A DNA stretch of 64,000 nucleotides from an uncultured Bacteroidota bacterium (GCA_900696575.1 CAADHD010000023.1:1-64000); one strand, 5' to 3'. Numbered from the stretch's first letter, positions 46,416-56,356 are shown. Numbers and translations are program-made. Notes: generated by a model from the sequence alone, not told the origin.

Positions 46416-47567
46416 TTGAGAATAAAGTTAAAGTCGCTCATCAGTTGCCCTAATTGCAGGAAGTCGGAATTTTTATTTTTTGCCTATGAACTAATACGTA
46501 AGCAACAATCGCTTTTTCATGTGAGCGATGGTTTCCAGGAAGATGATGATGACATCAAATACGGAGTAGCTGTTTGTAATGAATGTAAAAGCGCTTTTCC
46601 TGTTGAAGAATTTATCGGAGTATTTCTGAGTGATGCCGATGCCGATAAAGGTGTTCACCGTAAAATGCTTGAACAACGGGCTTCACATGCGCCAGCCGAC
46701 ATTCAGGAATTTATAAATCAGACGCTTGCCAGAATTTATACCGAATACGAAACCGAAGATGGAAAATGGAACAGGGAAGAGATGAGGTATTATGATGCGG
46801 AAGTGGATACGGAAAAACAACGCATCCGAATGCTCGATTCCATGAAAAGCATTCCTGTTTGGCGAATTTTTATTCCACGCCAGAAATGGATCATCAACAG
46901 GATTTTACCTGATATCAAAGGCAGGCAGGTGCTGGAGATTGGCGGAGGTGTATGCCGTACGGTTTATAAACTTTTTAATCCCGATGAGTTTCAGTTTCAA
47001 TATACCGGAACTGATATTTCGTTTAAACGACTGATGGTTGCAAAAATGGCAATGCCTTCCTCCGATTTTATACAAGCAAGCGCCCTTAACCTTCCCTTTA
47101 AAGATAATGCTTTTGACGGGGTGTTGAGTTTCGGAATGCTGCATCATTTGCCCCGACCCGAAGAAGCACTCAATCATGTAAACACCAAACTGGCAGCCGG
47201 TGGATTTATCGGATTTCATGAGCCGGTTATACGGCCTGAAATCTCGCCTTTTATCACCGGCATTTCGCGAAAAATTTTCAGACAGTATCAACACAGCGAA
47301 CATGACGGGAAAATAAATCTGAAAAACAGTTTGAAGGTACTGGAAAATCAGCATCATGAAATCATTTCCTATCGTGAACAAATAAGTATTGTCAGGGCAT
47401 TTACCGAATCGCTGCTCGGAAAGTTTTTTAAAAAGCAGATGAATACCCGCACAGCCATTCAGATACTTGAATCGGTTGACAGGTTTTTTATCAATACCAT
47501 TTGCCGTTTATCAAAAAAATTCGGGCCAAATGCTGTATTGGTAGTTACACGAAAAAAGAAACAATGA
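46416..47567 (+). CDS. Class I SAM methyltransferase with zinc-ribbon-like N-terminus
   Basis: A 383-residue protein. The N-terminal ~70 residues have two CxxC pairs (CPNC and CNEC) as in Trm112-like/zinc-ribbon substrate-sensing domains. Next come a helical linker and a SAM-binding domain (QVLEIGGGVCRTVYKLF, YTGTDISFKRL, LPFKDNAFDGVLSFGMLHHLPRPEEAL), as in UbiE/COQ5-type enzymes. No ATG fits upstream, so TTG 46416 is the start. It runs 35 bases after guaB and almost touches the convergent sugar-dehydrogenase gene. Substrate unknown; small molecules or glycans are possible. Confidence 0.8.
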   Translation: MRIKLKSLISCPNCRKSEFLFFAYELIRKQQSLFHVSDGFQEDDDDIKYGVAVCNECKSAFPVEEFIGVFLSDADADKGVHRKMLEQRASHAPADIQEFINQTLARIYTEYETEDGKWNREEMRYYDAEVDTEKQRIRMLDSMKSIPVWRIFIPRQKWIINRILPDIKGRQVLEIGGGVCRTVYKLFNPDEFQFQYTGTDISFKRLMVAKMAMPSSDFIQASALNLPFKDNAFDGVLSFGMLHHLPRPEEALNHVNTKLAAGGFIGFHEPVIRPEISPFITGISRKIFRQYQHSEHDGKINLKNSLKVLENQHHEIISYREQISIVRAFTESLLGKFFKKQMNTRTAIQILESVDRFFINTICRLSKKFGPNAVLVVTRKKKQ

Positions 47568-47571
47568 CGGT

Positions 47572-50500
47572 CTATGGCCGGATAACCATTAAAGGAATAT
47601 GCCGGATTTCGCCTGAGGTGATCATACAGAGATAATAAACTCCGGAAGATATACCTTCAACCGAGAAGCTAAATTCATAGCCGCAGGGAGTTTGATTCTT
47701 TTTACTCAGCATTATTTCTTTTCCGGCAGGGTCAATTAACCGGATTGATTGCAGACATAGTTCAGCGTCCGATTTAAGTGAAAAGCTGGATGCAGCAGGA
47801 TTTGGAAATACCAGCAAACCATCTGCGCTTTCCATGCCCGTCTTCAGCACAGTGGAATAACAATAGTTATTTAAGTGTATATGGTTAGATGCAATTGAAC
47901 AGCCCTCAGCCGAATAAGCGATTACAGAATAGGTTCCGTTTGTTTTTGTTTTAAATACAGGATCAGTAGCATACGTAATGGCTGTTCCGTTACGCATCCA
48001 TTGATATGCGATGGAGGTGGTTGATTCTGCAACAAGTGTTACGGAGTCAATACAATTATTTTCATTTCCATCAATGAAAATTTCAGCACTGATGTATTTT
48101 TCAAAAACAGTTTTAGCGTCTGAGGTACGGGAACAGCCATTGGAACGTGATACAACGACACTGTATTCGCCTCCTTCGGTTGCTGTATAAACGGATTGAC
48201 CGGCAAAGGGAATGATGTTGCCATTACGTAACCATTGATATGTTAAATTAAATCCGGTTGAAGCCGATAAAATAATGCTTTGACCGGTGCAGATGCTGTC
48301 GGTTCCCGATGAAGTGATCTGTGCTATGGGCTTCGACTTTACATCAATGTATGCCGTTTTAATTAACGTATCACGCCCTCCGCCATTTTCAGTAATCAGC
48401 ATCACATCATACAGCCCCGGGGTGGAATACAGAACAATTGGATTTTTAAGATTGGAAAGCGAGGGATTACCGCCCGGAAAATGCCATTCATACGAATCGG
48501 CTAAACCGGTTGTTAAATCGGTAAAAGCTATAGTTTCATTCGTACAAATACCGGTTTGACTGGCGGTAAACAAGCTTGTTGGCTTATTACAGGCCGGATA
48601 TAAATTTACTTCATCAAATCCTGAAAGGCCTTCTTCATCGGTAACGGTAAGTCTTACCTTATAAAAGTATGTTTCGAAAGGATTGCAATCAGTAGGCGTA
48701 ATAACTGCCTGAGAGATTTTATTGGAATCAGCGCTTTCGGGGTGCGAATGCTGATTATGGTGAAGCGTTACCTGCCAGCTATAATGTAAATTAGCCGAAT
48801 CATGCTCTGCATCATGAACTGCTGCTTCTAACGGGATGAGGCCCGGAAATGAAACAGAATAAAGTTGCCCATCGGCAATACTGGTAATATCCACAACGGG
48901 CGGAGTGTTGTTCAGAAAAATTTTTATCGTGGTTGAATCGGAAAGGCCGGTTGTGTCCGTTACCGTAAGTTTTACCTTATAAGTATGAGGAGCATTAAGT
49001 GAATTCGTAAACTCGTGCATAGGGTTCATGTCATTGCTGAATGTTCCATTACCGAAATCCCAATGAAACATCAGCGAATCGTTATCAGGGTCTGCGGAGT
49101 ATTGACCAACGAATTTTACTTTCAAAGGCGAAGAACCGTAAAGTTTATTGGCTGTTGCCTTGGCCGTTGGCGGATTATGAACCAGCCCGTTGTATCTGAT
49201 CTTATAAATGCTGTTAGGATACATTACATAATAAATCAATTCATCATTTGGGTTGTATTCAAGATGCACGGTAGGACCTAAGTCTTCGGCAAAACTTTCA
49301 ATGGCATTTACTCTTTCGGTACTGTCAACCCTGAAAACTTTCAACCATCCGCCTACATAATCGGAATGAAAGTAAGATTGCTGAAAAGCAGAGGGATATT
49401 TGAATCCGGTATAAAATACTCCCCCAACCGAAGCGAAACCCTGAAAATGCGAACCCTGCACAGGAGAGCCGGGATGAGTTATGCTGACAACAGCAGGATT
49501 GTTATTGACAAAAATTCCGGTACGTACATAAGCAGAATCGTGCGACCAGTCAAGTTGCGGACGGGAGTGCATAAATGAATGGTGGGTAAGTGGAATTTGA
49601 ACCGAAGCGGAACAAGGATTTGGCCATACAGGAGTATTTAATGTTTCATTGATTAACAGATGTTTGAAACGAAAATGACTTTCACACCCCGGAACAATTC
49701 CATAAAGAGGATTAGGAGCGCTTAAATTCATGGGAGCGGCATTAAAGTAGGCCGAGACAAACCTCAGGCCTTCATAAACAGGCCAGCCAAAATTCTGACC
49801 CGGTGATTTACATATGTTGAATTCTTCCCAGTTATTCCATCCCACATCGCCAAAGTAAATATAGCCTGGCTTTCCTTCAGTAATATCCGTACTTCCCGAA
49901 TTGGGTTTTACCACCATACGATAAGGATTTCGCAATCCTAACGCCCATACTCTGCTGGCTGCCGAACGCGGGTTGGCTGAGTCATAAAACGGATTGGTTG
50001 GCAGTCCGTTTCCCGAAGTAGGATCTATCCTTAAAATTTTACCGTTCAAGCTGTTAATGTATTGGCTCCGGAATGAACCTATGTTTTCATCTTCACGAAT
50101 AATAGAATCATTCAATGCCATTTGCCAGTAAGCCTGATGATGAATACCGGTATCCAGACCATTGTAGCTGGCGCCATCACCGGTTGCAACCAACAATGAA
50201 CCATCGGTGCCAAATTGCAATTGACCGACAGAATGGGAGAGATGTAACACAGGAATGCCATTCTTTTTATCTTCCCCTATCAGGATCAGCCTGCTTCCGG
50301 GCACCAGTGTGCTGAAATTGGAAGCGGCATCTGCTTTATAGCGAACTACACGGGCAATCGTTGCCTTGAAGTAGTCATTCGTGTTGGGATCATAGGAAGG
50401 TGTGCCATAGTTTAGCAAATGATGCCTGTCAACTGCATAAGACACATAAAAAAAACCATTTGCCAGGAAGTTAGGGTCAAGCGCAAATCCAAGCAATCCA

Positions 50501-50766
50501 TGATCGCGCCAGTTTCCTACTTCATCCGAAATATCAAGCAACGGATTTGTGTAAACCGAGCCATTGGTATCAACAACCCATATTTTACCTCCTTTCTCAC
50601 AAACATACATTTGGCCATTGGCATCAAACCGAAGGCCGACAACTTCATTCCAGCTATCGCTGACCAATACATTCTGAAAATTACCGGTTAGCCATGCCTG
50701 CTGAGCAAAAACAGGTATTGCAAGCATTATAATAAAGGCCACGATAGCAGCCCGCATGGATTTCAT
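47572..50766 (-). CDS. Secreted sorbosone/glucose-dehydrogenase-like protein with PKD and T9SS domains
   Basis: A 1064-residue exported protein. Signal peptide MKSMRAAIVAFIIMLAIPVFA (start 50766; the frame extends to 50808). Residues ~25-525 match the beta-propeller of PQQ-dependent sugar dehydrogenases (VVGLRFDANGQMYVCEKGGKI, DHGLLGFALDPNF, HSVGQLQFGTDGSLLVATGDG, RNPYRMVVKP, FGDVGWNNWEEF). Then PKD-like domains (FHWDFGNGTFS, YEWHFPGG) and Ig-like segments (TYQWLRNGN, AYQWMRNGT). The end is a type A sorting domain (LLVFPNPAASSFSL, GISSGVYYLCM). Likely an extracellular enzyme or carbohydrate binder; PQQ use is family knowledge, not shown here. Confidence 0.88.
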   Translation of the reverse strand: MKSMRAAIVAFIIMLAIPVFAQQAWLTGNFQNVLVSDSWNEVVGLRFDANGQMYVCEKGGKIWVVDTNGSVYTNPLLDISDEVGNWRDHGLLGFALDPNFLANGFFYVSYAVDRHHLLNYGTPSYDPNTNDYFKATIARVVRYKADAASNFSTLVPGSRLILIGEDKKNGIPVLHLSHSVGQLQFGTDGSLLVATGDGASYNGLDTGIHHQAYWQMALNDSIIREDENIGSFRSQYINSLNGKILRIDPTSGNGLPTNPFYDSANPRSAASRVWALGLRNPYRMVVKPNSGSTDITEGKPGYIYFGDVGWNNWEEFNICKSPGQNFGWPVYEGLRFVSAYFNAAPMNLSAPNPLYGIVPGCESHFRFKHLLINETLNTPVWPNPCSASVQIPLTHHSFMHSRPQLDWSHDSAYVRTGIFVNNNPAVVSITHPGSPVQGSHFQGFASVGGVFYTGFKYPSAFQQSYFHSDYVGGWLKVFRVDSTERVNAIESFAEDLGPTVHLEYNPNDELIYYVMYPNSIYKIRYNGLVHNPPTAKATANKLYGSSPLKVKFVGQYSADPDNDSLMFHWDFGNGTFSNDMNPMHEFTNSLNAPHTYKVKLTVTDTTGLSDSTTIKIFLNNTPPVVDITSIADGQLYSVSFPGLIPLEAAVHDAEHDSANLHYSWQVTLHHNQHSHPESADSNKISQAVITPTDCNPFETYFYKVRLTVTDEEGLSGFDEVNLYPACNKPTSLFTASQTGICTNETIAFTDLTTGLADSYEWHFPGGNPSLSNLKNPIVLYSTPGLYDVMLITENGGGRDTLIKTAYIDVKSKPIAQITSSGTDSICTGQSIILSASTGFNLTYQWLRNGNIIPFAGQSVYTATEGGEYSVVVSRSNGCSRTSDAKTVFEKYISAEIFIDGNENNCIDSVTLVAESTTSIAYQWMRNGTAITYATDPVFKTKTNGTYSVIAYSAEGCSIASNHIHLNNYCYSTVLKTGMESADGLLVFPNPAASSFSLKSDAELCLQSIRLIDPAGKEIMLSKKNQTPCGYEFSFSVEGISSGVYYLCMITSGEIRHIPLMVIRP

Positions 50767-50867
50767 TGTGGATAGATTTAATGTGGCTTTTACATTCATG
50801 ATTACCATATTGTTACATTTATTGACTTTTAGCGTGTTTTAGCAGTCAGCATTAAGCTGAAACGATA

Positions 50868-50875
50868 CAAAAATA
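50868..50875 (-). promoter_or_regulatory. Promoter -7 element (TATTTTTG)
   Basis: Exact TAnnTTTG on the minus strand, about 100 bases before the sugar-dehydrogenase-like start, within an AT-rich divergent gap. Confidence 0.4.
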
Positions 50876-51055
50876 GATTTTTTAACAATATGTTGATAAA
50901 TAAATTTTGAAATTTAAAATCCATTATTTTTATCAATATAAATAGCATACACATTTCGTAAAAATCAATGTTCAAAATGTGTTAATATGTTGAAATGTCA
51001 CTTATTATGTTAAATCATAGGGTTGAAATTTCATGGCTATGTTCGCGCCTTTCCC

Positions 51056-51820
51056 ATGCACCCTCTGAAAGGTTTTCTCAAGACATTGTTCGGTTTGTAT
51101 GCCCTTGTATTTTTCTGCATTGCACTTATTACTGCATTTCTGAGTTATGTTATCGTGTTTGCTATCCTGACGGAAAAACGGGCACCCGGTGCCGCACATC
51201 AGGTTTCCAGAATATGGGCTGCTGTATTATTTATTTTTTACTTTATCCGCCCTGAAACCGAAAACAAACAATTCATTGATAAAAAAAGCACCTATGTGTT
51301 TGTATCCAATCATAAATCGCTGCTCGATATTCCGCTGTTTGCTCTTTCATGCAAAAACACTTTCCGGTTTTTAGCTAAAGAAGAACTGGTAAAAATTCCC
51401 TTAATGGGCTATGTAATTAAAAAATTATACATCACCGTAAACCGCAGCGACCGTAAAGACCGCCACCGCAGCATGGAAATAATGAACCAAAGTTTGCAGG
51501 AAGGCATTTCGGTTTTTATCTGCCCTGAAGGAACCCGGAACCGTAATGATGAACCTATGTTGCTCGATTTTAAAGACGGAGCCTTCCGCCTGGCCATTCA
51601 CTCAGGAAAACCACTTGCAGTGTTCACCGTTCTGAATTCGGGCGAATTGCTTTCGCCTGTTAAATGGATGCAGTTAAAACCCGGTATTTTGAGGGGAGTT
51701 TGGGATAAGCCTATTGACACTACCGGGATGACAGAAGATGATTTACCTGCATTGAAGGAGAAAGTGCGCCAGATGATGATCACTCATCTGACCGAATACC
51801 GGAAAAGCAGGTCTGCCTGA
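51056..51820 (+). CDS. plsC: 1-acyl-sn-glycerol-3-phosphate acyltransferase
   Basis: Membrane acyltransferase of phospholipid synthesis (lysophosphatidic to phosphatidic acid). The N-terminal membrane helix (LYALVFFCIALITAFLSYVIVFAIL) is followed by the catalytic motif NHKSLLD (HxxxxD) and FICPEGTRNRN. Length of 254 residues is normal. ATG 51056 is chosen; a TTG at 51023 is in frame but gives an unusual N-terminus. It stands alone downstream of an AT-rich gap. Confidence 0.93.
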   Translation: MHPLKGFLKTLFGLYALVFFCIALITAFLSYVIVFAILTEKRAPGAAHQVSRIWAAVLFIFYFIRPETENKQFIDKKSTYVFVSNHKSLLDIPLFALSCKNTFRFLAKEELVKIPLMGYVIKKLYITVNRSDRKDRHRSMEIMNQSLQEGISVFICPEGTRNRNDEPMLLDFKDGAFRLAIHSGKPLAVFTVLNSGELLSPVKWMQLKPGILRGVWDKPIDTTGMTEDDLPALKEKVRQMMITHLTEYRKSRSA

Positions 51821-51827
51821 GTTTATT

Positions 51828-51835
51828 TACGTTTG
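51828..51835 (+). promoter_or_regulatory. Promoter -7 element (TACGTTTG)
   Basis: Exact TAnnTTTG, 20 bases before the DUF4199 ATG. Confidence 0.5.
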
Positions 51836-51855
51836 CATTGCAAAAAAATAACACG

Positions 51856-52365
51856 ATGAAACCTTACCTCAAATTCGGATTACTTTCTGCCGTTATCGGT
51901 ATTTTTATTACACTGCTTGTTTACATTTTGGGACTTGACAAGTCGCCAACCGGACAGTACTTAGGCTGGATAAATATACCGGTTACCATCATTCTGATGG
52001 TCATGTGTGTAAAAGAAAGCCGAGAATCATTGTACAATGGATTTATATCTTTTGGTCAGGCATTCAAAAATCTGTTTTTGATGCTTGTAGTAAGTACCGG
52101 AATTTCAGGTGTGTTTATGTACTTCTATTCTTCAGTAATCAACCCTTCACTGATTGATTATATAAAAGAACAGCAGGCGCTTGAAATGGAGAAAAAAGGA
52201 ATGGATCAGGCTGCCATTGATCAGGCCATGGCTATGTCAGAAAAATTCGTATCGCCTGTAATGATGACAGTTTGGACCATAATAGGCGGATTATTTCTGG
52301 GGGTGGTTATTGCCCTTATCATTTCTGCCATTATGAAAAAGAATGACCCTAATGCAATAGCCTGA
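51856..52365 (+). CDS. DUF4199 domain-containing membrane protein
   Basis: A 169-residue protein with four hydrophobic segments (FGLLSAVIGIFITLLVYILG, LGWINIPVTIILMVMCV, NLFLMLVVSTGISGVFMYFY, MMTVWTIIGGLFLGVVIALIIS) and the ESLYNGFISFGQAFK signature of DUF4199, a Bacteroidota family. Its own promoter element lies just upstream; the upstream frame start at 51838 overlaps it and is rejected. Function unknown. Confidence 0.87.
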   Translation: MKPYLKFGLLSAVIGIFITLLVYILGLDKSPTGQYLGWINIPVTIILMVMCVKESRESLYNGFISFGQAFKNLFLMLVVSTGISGVFMYFYSSVINPSLIDYIKEQQALEMEKKGMDQAAIDQAMAMSEKFVSPVMMTVWTIIGGLFLGVVIALIISAIMKKNDPNAIA

Positions 52366-52458
52366 TAAAATTTCGGAAGTATCAAAATTTGATTGCCTGC
52401 CAAACGGTTCACTTATAAAAATTAAATACTGCTGCAGCTTATTATAAAATTAATACCC

Positions 52459-53319
52459 TTGCTGATTCGCCTTTTTTTTCTTGGATTGATATTTCCAATT
52501 TCTGCCGCAGCCCGGATAGAACTGGTGAAGGAGGATTTATTCAAGATCAACATCAGCCGGATTATCGGTGAAGGCCATTTCAATTTTAAAATAGCCGTTG
52601 ATGCCGATGAAAACATTGCCATTGCCTCCTGCAATAAAAACATTGTTTACTACCTGTCAAAAACAGGTACCATTATAGACTCACTCGTTGTTCCCTTTGA
52701 ATCATGTATTCGAAACATGGAGTTTGATGAATATGACCACCTGCTCATCATGGATAATGATGAAAGATTTATTTACCGCCATCACCGGAAAAAAAATAAA
52801 GTGGAGAAAATAAACTATACCAAACCTGAAGACTGGTACAAAGAACTGAACCATTACTACAAACATTTTGAAATCAGTTCTATTCCTACGTTTTATGTGA
52901 ATAAGGAATATCTGCAGGACGCTTATTACACCCGTTTTAATTACAGTTACAATCTCTGGCTTAATTACAATGACGGATTCATATACCAGAGCGCTTACAA
53001 CTTTATCCGCAAAATCGGGAATCACAAAACCTATGTTGCTCTTAAAAAAACAGATCTTTGGTTTTCGGAAAGACTGAGCAACAAATGCAAACTGTTATTT
53101 ATTGATCGTGATAAGGAAGTGGCAGTTTATTTTAACCGTTCGCTATCCCTTTTTTATGAAGACTTCAAAAGCAATATCGTTAAAGAATATCCCTGCCCGT
53201 CAAGAAACAACGAAGGCATTCAATTTGATTTTTCTACCAACATTCAGCAGAAAAAGATTTGGGGAATCTCTGCCATTGACGATTATACATTTACGCTGGC
53301 TATCTGGCAGATTCGCTGA
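52459..53319 (+). CDS. Hypothetical secreted protein
   Basis: A 286-residue protein with signal-like MLIRLFFLGLIFPISAAA and a Tyr/Asn/Lys-rich beta-propeller-like mature part (FKIAVDADENIAIASCNKNIVYYL, FDEYDHLLIMDNDERF). No ATG is available; TTG 52459 gives a good signal peptide. No T9SS domain or lipobox. Family not recognised. It lies between DUF4199 and the phosphohexomutase, which has its own promoter. Confidence 0.65.
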   Translation: MLIRLFFLGLIFPISAAARIELVKEDLFKINISRIIGEGHFNFKIAVDADENIAIASCNKNIVYYLSKTGTIIDSLVVPFESCIRNMEFDEYDHLLIMDNDERFIYRHHRKKNKVEKINYTKPEDWYKELNHYYKHFEISSIPTFYVNKEYLQDAYYTRFNYSYNLWLNYNDGFIYQSAYNFIRKIGNHKTYVALKKTDLWFSERLSNKCKLLFIDRDKEVAVYFNRSLSLFYEDFKSNIVKEYPCPSRNNEGIQFDFSTNIQQKKIWGISAIDDYTFTLAIWQIR

Positions 53320-53373
53320 TGAACCTATTGATAAAAGCGGCTTTTTTGAAATCTGTTTTGAATAAAAACACCT

Positions 53374-53381
53374 TAAGTTTG
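53374..53381 (+). promoter_or_regulatory. Promoter -7 element (TAAGTTTG)
   Basis: Exact TAnnTTTG, 20 bases before the phosphohexomutase ATG. Confidence 0.5.
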
Positions 53382-53401
53382 CGTGCAGAAAATTTTTCAC
53401 T

Positions 53402-54817
53402 ATGCAAGATCAGATTAAATTCGGAACCGATGGCTGGCGTGCCATCATAGCCAAAGATTTTACCGTTGAAAATGTAACCCGTGTGGCAGAAGCCACAGCA
53501 CACTGGCTGCTTGAGAGAAAAAAGAATCCTCACGTTGTGGTAGGCCATGACTGCCGTTTTGCAGGAAAACTCTTTGCTGATACAGTAGCGGCTGTGATGT
53601 GCTCCAAAGGAATTAAAACTACTCTGGCTACCACTTTTGTTTCCACGCCAATGATTTCGCTGGCAGCCGTTAAACTGACTTGCGACCTTGGCATTATTAT
53701 CACGGCAAGTCACAATCCACCGGAATACAATGGGTATAAATTGAAGGGCCCGTATGGCGGTCCGTTAGTTCCTGCCGATGTAAGCAAGATTGAATCAATG
53801 ATCAAACCTGCTGCAACCATTGACACTTCTTCTGTATCATTTGACGATTTCAGAAAAAGCGGATTGTTAACCGATGTTGATCTGGAAAACATGTATGTTG
53901 AACAGGTAGAAAAGAATTTTAACCTTGACCTTATCCGCAAATCAACAATGCGCTGGGGATATGATGCTATGTATGGAGCGGGGCAAAATGTAATGCGAAG
54001 ATTGTTTCCCGATATTACCCTGGTTCATTGCGATTACAATCCCTCATTTAAAGGGCAGGCACCGGAGCCTATCCATAAAAACCTGGCAGAGTTTTCCGAA
54101 TTGATAAGAACTTCCGGAAAAATTGACTGCGGATTAGTTACTGATGGCGATGCCGACCGTCTCGGCATGTATGATGCTCAGGGTAATTTTGTTGACTCTC
54201 ATCATATCATCCTTTTACTCATTCATTACTTAGTGAAGTATAAAGGTATGAAAGGAAAAGTGTGTACAGCATTCTCTACAACACCACGCGTTGAAAAAAT
54301 CTGTAAGCACTACGGGCTTCCGCTTGATGTTGTGAAAATCGGGTTTAAATGGATTTGCGAAATCATGATTAAACCGGGCGAGGATGTGCTGCTGGGCGGA
54401 GAAGAATCAGGCGGCATTGCCATCAAAGGACATATTCCCGAGCGCGATGGTATATGGATCGGTTTGACTATCTGGGAATACATGGCCCGCAGCGGAAAAT
54501 CTTTGCAGGAACTGATTAACGAAGTTTACGAAATAGTAGGAAAGTTTTCTTTTGAACGTATTGACCTTCACATTCCCGAAGAAATCAAACAACGCGTACT
54601 TACCAACTGCAAAGCCGGCAACTACAAAACATTCGGAAATTATAAAGTGGCTAAAACAGATGATCTTGACGGTTACAAATACTTTTTCGAAAATGGCGAC
54701 TGGCTGATGATTCGCGCTTCGGGAACGGAGCCTGTACTGCGTACGTATGCCGAATCTGACACACGCGAAAAAGCTTTTGATATTCTCAAAGCCGGACAGC
54801 AGACCCTGCTTAATTAA
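53402..54817 (+). CDS. Phosphoglucomutase/phosphomannomutase
   Basis: Alpha-D-phosphohexomutase of 471 residues. All four family sites are seen: phosphoserine loop TASHNPPEYNGYK, metal loop TDGDADRLG, sugar loop GGEESGG and phosphate loop RASGTEPVLRTY. It interconverts hexose 1- and 6-phosphates to feed sugar nucleotides. Whether glucose, mannose or glucosamine is used cannot be told from these motifs. The GTG of the DUF2279 gene follows six bases after the stop. Confidence 0.93.
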   Translation: MQDQIKFGTDGWRAIIAKDFTVENVTRVAEATAHWLLERKKNPHVVVGHDCRFAGKLFADTVAAVMCSKGIKTTLATTFVSTPMISLAAVKLTCDLGIIITASHNPPEYNGYKLKGPYGGPLVPADVSKIESMIKPAATIDTSSVSFDDFRKSGLLTDVDLENMYVEQVEKNFNLDLIRKSTMRWGYDAMYGAGQNVMRRLFPDITLVHCDYNPSFKGQAPEPIHKNLAEFSELIRTSGKIDCGLVTDGDADRLGMYDAQGNFVDSHHIILLLIHYLVKYKGMKGKVCTAFSTTPRVEKICKHYGLPLDVVKIGFKWICEIMIKPGEDVLLGGEESGGIAIKGHIPERDGIWIGLTIWEYMARSGKSLQELINEVYEIVGKFSFERIDLHIPEEIKQRVLTNCKAGNYKTFGNYKVAKTDDLDGYKYFFENGDWLMIRASGTEPVLRTYAESDTREKAFDILKAGQQTLLN

Positions 54818-54823
54818 TCCGTT

Positions 54824-55753
54824 GTGAAAAGCAATCTGCAAACCGTTTTTCTATGGCTTTCGGTTTTGTTCTGCTGCTGCAATTACTCTTTTGCCCAATC
54901 TTCTTTTTTTAACCCTTCCGACACCTGTAATACTCAACGAGTAAAACTGGTAGCCTACAGCACGGCCGGTATTTACATAGCAGGTATGACCGGCCTTTAT
55001 CAGATTTGGTATAAGGATTATGACCTTATTCATTTTCATTTTTTTGATGATTATAATGAATGGTATCAGTATGATAAACTGGGCCATGTGGGCTCCTCTT
55101 ATTATCTCAGCCGGTGGGGGATGGGCCTCTACCGGTGGACAGGCATTAAACGCAAAAAAGCCATCTGGATTGGCGGTACTGTCGGTCTTGGATTTATGAC
55201 CACGATTGAAATTTTTGACGGCTTCAGTGCAGAATGGGGATTTTCAATTTCAGATATTGCCGCCAATACGCTGGGTACTGCCATGGCCATTTCACAGCAA
55301 TTGATGTGGGACGAGCAGCGCATTTCTTTTAAATACAGTTTTCTGCCTTCGGATTATGCCCGGTACCGTCCGGATCTTTTCGGTAAAACTTTTCCCGAAA
55401 AACTGGTGAAAGATTACAACGGGCAAACCGTATGGCTTTCGGCCAATATCAAATCATTCATTCAGAAAAAAGATACACGCTTTCCTGCCTGGCTGAATGT
55501 TGCTGCCGGTTATGGTATTGAAGGATTAACAGGAGCACGTTTCAATCCTGAATCCTTTAATGGTAAACCCATTCCGCCATTTGAGCGATACCGTCAGTTT
55601 TACCTGGCTCCTGATATTGATTTTTCAAAAATCAGAACAGAAAAAAAAGGATTGAAATTCCTTTTTTCCATACTCGGATTTATCAAAATACCGGCTCCGG
55701 CCATTGAGTTCAACCGTGTGAATAAAATTAAATTTCATGCACTGCACTTTTAA
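54824..55753 (+). CDS. DUF2279 domain-containing secreted protein
   Basis: A 309-residue protein with signal peptide ending FCCCNYSFA, then the DUF2279 pattern (YQIWYKDYDLIHFHFFDDYNEWYQYDKLGHVGSSYYLS, EIFDGFSAEWGFSISDIAAN, RISFKYSFLPSDYAR). Family members are predicted outer-membrane or periplasmic beta/alpha proteins of unknown role. Starts with GTG 54824, so close to the phosphohexomutase that one transcript is likely. Confidence 0.82.
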   Translation: MKSNLQTVFLWLSVLFCCCNYSFAQSSFFNPSDTCNTQRVKLVAYSTAGIYIAGMTGLYQIWYKDYDLIHFHFFDDYNEWYQYDKLGHVGSSYYLSRWGMGLYRWTGIKRKKAIWIGGTVGLGFMTTIEIFDGFSAEWGFSISDIAANTLGTAMAISQQLMWDEQRISFKYSFLPSDYARYRPDLFGKTFPEKLVKDYNGQTVWLSANIKSFIQKKDTRFPAWLNVAAGYGIEGLTGARFNPESFNGKPIPPFERYRQFYLAPDIDFSKIRTEKKGLKFLFSILGFIKIPAPAIEFNRVNKIKFHALHF

Positions 55754-55825
55754 AGTTTATTCGAATTGAAATTTTTTTTTTGCAGTCTGCAATTCAGTTT
55801 GAATTTTTAAAATATCATAACAAAT

Positions 55826-56356
55826 ATGGAAGCACTCGGCATAGGCTCGCGTATCCGCCATCCTGAATTCGGAGCAGGCGTGATTATCAATGTTAAACCT
55901 AAAACGTATTCTGTGGTATTTATTGACCGTGGAAGAATTGAGGTGTCCAAAACATATCATGCTCTCGAAGTAATTGAACCTGCCGAGCCTGATACGGATT
56001 TGGTCAGCCTTTCTCAGGTAGAAACCATTCTTACCAACATCATTAAGCGCTATTCCGATATTCAGGAAACTGTTCCGATGGGGCAGAAGTGGGCCGGAGG
56101 CAAAATGATTTTGTATTCCGGTAAAGAAAACATGCAGCCCAAGGAAGTACCTATTGATAACTTTTTCAACAAAATTATCATGCTGCGCGACCGCCTCCGT
56201 GTGCTTGAGCAACGCATAAATGCCCATGACAAACTCAGCGATGAAGATAAAATCAATTTGCAGCAGTATATTACACGCATTTACGGCAGCCTAACTACCT
56301 TCAATGTGCTCTTCAGAAATGATGAAGACCACTTTGTAGGCGAAAAAGGAAAGTAA
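55826..56356 (+). CDS. Small protein with UvrD/PcrA C-terminal-like domain
   Basis: A 176-residue protein. The first ~50 residues (LGIGSRIRHPEFGAGVIINVKPKTYSVVF) resemble the Tudor-like tail of UvrD/PcrA helicases, which binds RNA polymerase, but no helicase domain is present. The rest is helical (DNFFNKIIMLRDRLRVLEQRINAH). It resembles a conserved Bacteroidota hypothetical family. A stand-alone role, for example binding RNA polymerase, is inference. Convergent with purC, touching end to end with no intergenic bases. Confidence 0.75.
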   Translation: MEALGIGSRIRHPEFGAGVIINVKPKTYSVVFIDRGRIEVSKTYHALEVIEPAEPDTDLVSLSQVETILTNIIKRYSDIQETVPMGQKWAGGKMILYSGKENMQPKEVPIDNFFNKIIMLRDRLRVLEQRINAHDKLSDEDKINLQQYITRIYGSLTTFNVLFRNDEDHFVGEKGK

